From NCBI RefSeq assembly GCF_037038585.1, contig NC_092560.1:59141049-59205048 (forward strand): 64,000 nucleotides of DNA, read 5' to 3'. Numbering within the stretch: the first letter of the stretch is position 1; every line of letters begins with the position of its first letter. Shown one piece after another: positions 60,408 through 64,000 of this stretch. The position numbers and the translations under genes are program-made. This DNA comes from Patagioenas fasciata (lineage: Eukaryota; Chordata; Aves; Columbiformes; Columbidae). The notes beneath the pieces are model-generated. The model was given only the letters and a program-made list of their open reading frames with translations. It ran no database searches and was not told where the DNA came from.

Positions 60408-62569
60408 AGAGACGAGACTGTCTTGTGGTAGATCACAGCGACTGATGGGCTTGAGCATGTGCACAAGTGAACGTGCTGCTAATTGCTACCACAGTCCCTG
60501 GAACCGTTTTGGCCCTGGCCAATTAGCACCATCCCAAACAATGTCTGAGCACAGTCTGGAAACTAGCATGGGCCTGGGACTGTTCCTAATAAGCTGTGTG
60601 GATGAGGCCATTCTGGGTTTTGGATTGTTTTTTTGGAGCAGGGGAAAAGGGGGGAAAGAGTTTAGCTCCATGTATGTGAGCTGTGCCACGTATGCTGAGC
60701 TGCATCAGGGGTGCAAAAGGGTACTTGAACTCTTTATTTACTTATATAAATGTAACCATAGCATTTGTTGCTGAAGTATTACTGTATTATATAGTAGTCA
60801 CAAAAATATGAGAGACTATTTCAAGACAAATAACCATAGCTCTCCAGAGACAGCATGTGTGGCAATTCCAAGTACACAATTTACCGTGAAATTAATATGC
60901 ACCAACAGTCCCTTGCAGTCTGGTGCCTGAGAAAGGAAGCGAATGAATTTTTCTGTCTCCCATTATTGCCCCAGGTTTAGAAGTAGACCTGTAATATACT
61001 CCTCCATAGGTTTAAGTTGAATCGATACTGTTTCATCCAATTGGGTTAAATTTTTGTAAATATTTTCACACATATAATGCAATGTCTTTATAAATCATCA
61101 TGTCTTAGGCTACACTAGTGAATTTGTATGCAATAACACTCTTAGAAAAGGAAATGTTAAATGCTATATTCCTCAAAATAATTCAATGCATCAGTTTTTG
61201 AGGTGACCGCAGAAGAATCATGCAAAGTCCATATTTTCATGAAGGCTTAAACTTTTCATTCATAATTCTGGCTGCAAGCTGGTCTTCTGTCACTGATATA
61301 CTGTGAAACACTGTCCCTCAAGACTGAAAGAGTTCATGTGCCAGCACTTGTTGTGCTGTACAGTATGCTCACAGTTCCTATTGTCTCACTCTATGAGAAA
61401 GCTTATTAGCTTAACTATGCACAGAGTCATATTTTCTCTTCACATATGTGAGCTGCACACATTGTGAGAACTGGAGAGGAAAATTCAACCTTTTACTTTT
61501 TCCCTGCAAGACTGAGGTTGCACAACTTTACTCCATGCCCAAGCGAACCAATTCTGGTACAAATAGTTCCACAGTTTTGAATAAACCACAGTTAGCAGTA
61601 CCAAGAAGAATTCTAGCACTATTCTTTAATGTATTGTTGCTTTGAAATGGTTTGTTTTCTTCTGGGTGGCATAGAGGAACTATGTAGGAAACAATAGCAT
61701 CAGTCTCAAAGATCTCGACAGTCTAACACTGCAAAGAACTGGTAGAAAAGGGGTACAACATACAAGCAAACTGATTATACTGGCTATAGCTATTTGTATT
61801 CCCAGTTCCATTTTGTTTGTTGGTTGTATTGCTTTTACTTAGAGAAGCTATGATTTCAGTGTTGGGTAACTCTCAGATTCTGACCCTTCAGACATCTAAG
61901 CATGGCAGCTTAACATACACTGAGTAATTCACGTTAATTAACTTTCATAGGACTGGAACTTGGCTTTTAAAAGACTAATTTTTAGTTTGAAAAGTTTATC
62001 TTTGTAAGAGCTTACTCTGTAAGTAGTGACTCTTTTGTCTACATTCTCTCCAAAATAATTTCTTTTGCTGATGAAATATCAGCTGCAGTTATGCTTTCAG
62101 GTTTTTTGAGTGTTTGCAGGGGGACAAAGACTATTCCTCCTATATAGTCCTTTGCAAACCTTACCATACTTCAGGTGTCAGGATAAATTTAATAGGAGAA
62201 TTCATCCCAAATGTCCATTTCTGTGTTAAAAGATGATTTAGCATAAGAATATGATGTTTTGGGATTTTAGTATTTATTTGCATTCCCTATATGGCAGCCA
62301 GGTTGGTAAGGAAGCTGACATTATTCTCAAAGTCTGTTTGATTGCATATGAAATTTAAAGTGCGGTTGAAGCTGTCTGGTTTTCATTTCCCCGCCTCCTT
62401 CCCCCCCCCCCGCCTTTGGTAGAGGGGAATAAAACATCTCAGCTTATACGGGAGAAAAAAATTAAAACCAGGCAGAACCAGCCCCATTGTAAGCTTCACA
62501 TGCAATCAAACGGCCTCGCAGGGAAACTCCCCTTCCTGGCTTCACTGCTGCCACTGGTGAACCACAATT

Positions 62570-62587
62570 AAAAAAAAAAAAAAAAAA
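62570..62587 (+). repeat. Poly(A) run, 18 nt
   Basis: Homopolymer run upstream of the degenerate 85-bp repeat block. No AATAAA lies within the 30 bases before it. Confidence 0.75.
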
Positions 62588-62699
62588 GAAAATCACTTTT
62601 TATACTCACTGCTTTCAAGCTAGACATTGACATGTGAACCAAAATCTTCTTTTTAGCTATTGCCCGGGAGGCCACCAAAGAATCCCAGCTGACCCCCTG

Positions 62700-62895
62700 C
62701 CATCAGAGTGAGTGATGGTCGGCTGCTGGTGTTGCAGCTCACTTCCCCCAAGCTGCCACCCTGAGAGATCCCACCATCCACCGTCGGTGTGAGTGACATT
62801 AGCCCACTGGGCTTTGAAAGCACTTTTCAGGTCGGTCATCACGGAGAGATAGCTTCCTTCACACACACCATCAGGGTGAGTGACGTCAGGCCACT
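62700..62895 (+). repeat. Degenerate tandem repeat, three copies, period about 81-87 bp
   Basis: A GTGAGTGAY core occurs at 62708-62716, 62789-62797 and 62876-62884. Each copy is preceded by a C-rich catcag/cgtcgg-like stretch and followed by GGC(C/T)RCTGG-like sequence; the second and third also share GAGAGAT before the core. The spacings are 81 and 87 bp. Confidence 0.65.
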
Positions 62896-63071
62896 GGGGT
62901 TTAAAATACAGACCCTCAGGCTTGCTAAGCTGACACTGCTGAGAAAACTGCTTTTATTGTTTTACATCAGCAGGGACCTCTTTGTCTTTTTTTGCATTGT
63001 TTACTTAGAAGCCAGCCTCCCCTTCCCTGACTCCCACCCCAGGCAATTACTAACATCTGTAGAGTAATTTC

Positions 63072-63146
63072 TACCTTTTTTTTTCTTTTTTCTTTTTCTT
63101 TTTCTTTTTCTTTTTTTTTTCCTTTTTTTTTTTTTTTTTTTTTCTG
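63072..63146 (+). repeat. Long pyrimidine tract, (CTTTT)n with poly(T)
   Basis: About 75 bp of T with C every 5 to 12 bases, ending in a T run of about 21. The minus-strand 'KKKRKRKK' open frame here is a product of this tract. Confidence 0.85.
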
Positions 63147-64000
63147 GAGGTAAAGCAGATTTTAGTCTTTGAATTTTTATAGCCATCTGCTTTCTCATAT
63201 GATTTTTGAAAGATCCTGGGTGTGCCTGAGTATTTGTTAGTGGGAGAGCCTTAAAATAATAAAAGGAAAGCAATTCTCAGAGATTCTTGTCTTTTTTAGC
63301 TGTCCAGGTCAGACACTCCTTGATCGATAATACTAATGATAGTCATTCTTCCTTCTTAGCTTTTCCTGAGGTTCCTGGAAAATTAAGACTTCAGCAAATG
63401 TTTCTCTCCACTATAGACAAAAGTATGTCTCTGGATGGTGCTTGGTCTTGCAATTCATGCTGCAAAAATTAAAGACTTCCCTCTGGTCAGCCATTGTGGA
63501 GATCTATACCTGAAATTTTGGATAATTTTTGAACCCTAAATTCAGATATTGAAATTGTAGAAGCTTTATAAAATAACAAATGGCATTCAGGATAAAAAAC
63601 CCTAAACGAGTTATTACGAGATAAAAATATTTGAAATTGACATTCTGTAATATTTCTGAAAACACTATGTCATAGAATAATATGTGTGGAGTAGAAGTAC
63701 CATTTTTCTGAACTCTATTTCCCTTCCACTCAAATGTAGAGAATGTTTCTTGATATATTACTGAAAGCAAGTTACTTTTTTTTTCAAATATTTATATATA
63801 AAGGACTCTAATTCCTTATGAGAACAGCAAACAGGTAAGCTAAAATAAATATGTGTATGTAAGAAAATAAATTCTGAGAAAGATTACTTTGTTAACATTT
63901 TATTTAAAGATATAAAACATTATTGAAGCTAACATCTGTTTGTCTGATGTGTGACTTTATTTTCTTTGTTCTGTGCAATTTGAAGCTCTTCTCTCACTGA

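Larger units (their letters stand above)
58331..64000. other. Upstream flank of NDUFS4, no gene recognised
   Basis: After the CpG island the sequence returns to A+T-rich DNA. A moderately GC-elevated block at about 59930-60720 has a 174-codon open frame (60250-60774) with no recognisable domain. A degenerate three-copy repeat lies at 62700-62895 and pyrimidine tracts lie near 62401 and 63072-63146. In human the gene on this side is FST, but no follistatin exon was found in the remaining 5.7 kb. Confidence 0.8.

Noticed and set aside
63001-63273. Lys/Arg-rich minus-strand open frame
   Set aside because: It is the translation of the CTTTT/poly(T) tract, not a protein.
58331-64000. Search for FST (follistatin) exons
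   Set aside because: No Cys-rich follistatin-type domain was seen; the gene is probably beyond the window.

Overview
This is vertebrate nuclear DNA, almost certainly avian. It is A+T-rich, mostly non-coding, and interrupted by one sharp CpG island. The only transposons I recognise are two CR1-type (chicken repeat 1) non-LTR fragments. There are no SINE swarms and no bacterial-type dense coding.

The one protein-coding gene I can support is NDUFS4, on the minus strand. It encodes the 18-kDa 'AQDQ' accessory subunit of mitochondrial complex I. All five coding exons are present: exon 1 57764-57849 (in the CpG island), exon 2 37510-37588, exon 3 18912-19084, exon 4 15035-15108 and exon 5 10700-10803. 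Their coding lengths (86, 79, 173, 74 and 104 nt) join in frame to 171 codons plus a stop. Exons 2 to 5 have the lengths I recall for the human gene. Every intron has GT-AG ends and there is no premature stop, so the gene looks intact. It spans about 47 kb, more compact than the human locus (roughly 120 kb, from memory).

Layout: 1-10.6 kb is sequence downstream of NDUFS4 with no recognised gene, including a 26-nt poly(T) tract that looks like the tail of a retrocopy. 10.6-57.85 kb is NDUFS4. A 3'-end CR1 fragment lies antisense in intron 4. A 1.15-kb 5'-truncated CR1 with a decayed reverse transcriptase lies in the sense direction in intron 2. A GC-elevated, unclassified block lies in intron 1. 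57.4-58.3 kb is the CpG-island promoter. 58.4-64 kb is upstream sequence with a perfect hairpin, a degenerate three-copy repeat of about 85 bp and long pyrimidine tracts.

In human the order is FST - NDUFS4 - ARL15, and in chicken NDUFS4 is, to my knowledge, Z-linked. Neither neighbour was identified here. I found no evidence of a new multi-gene system. The points worth a second look are the retrocopy-like tail, the unclassified GC-elevated blocks, the degenerate repeat and a few structured motifs.
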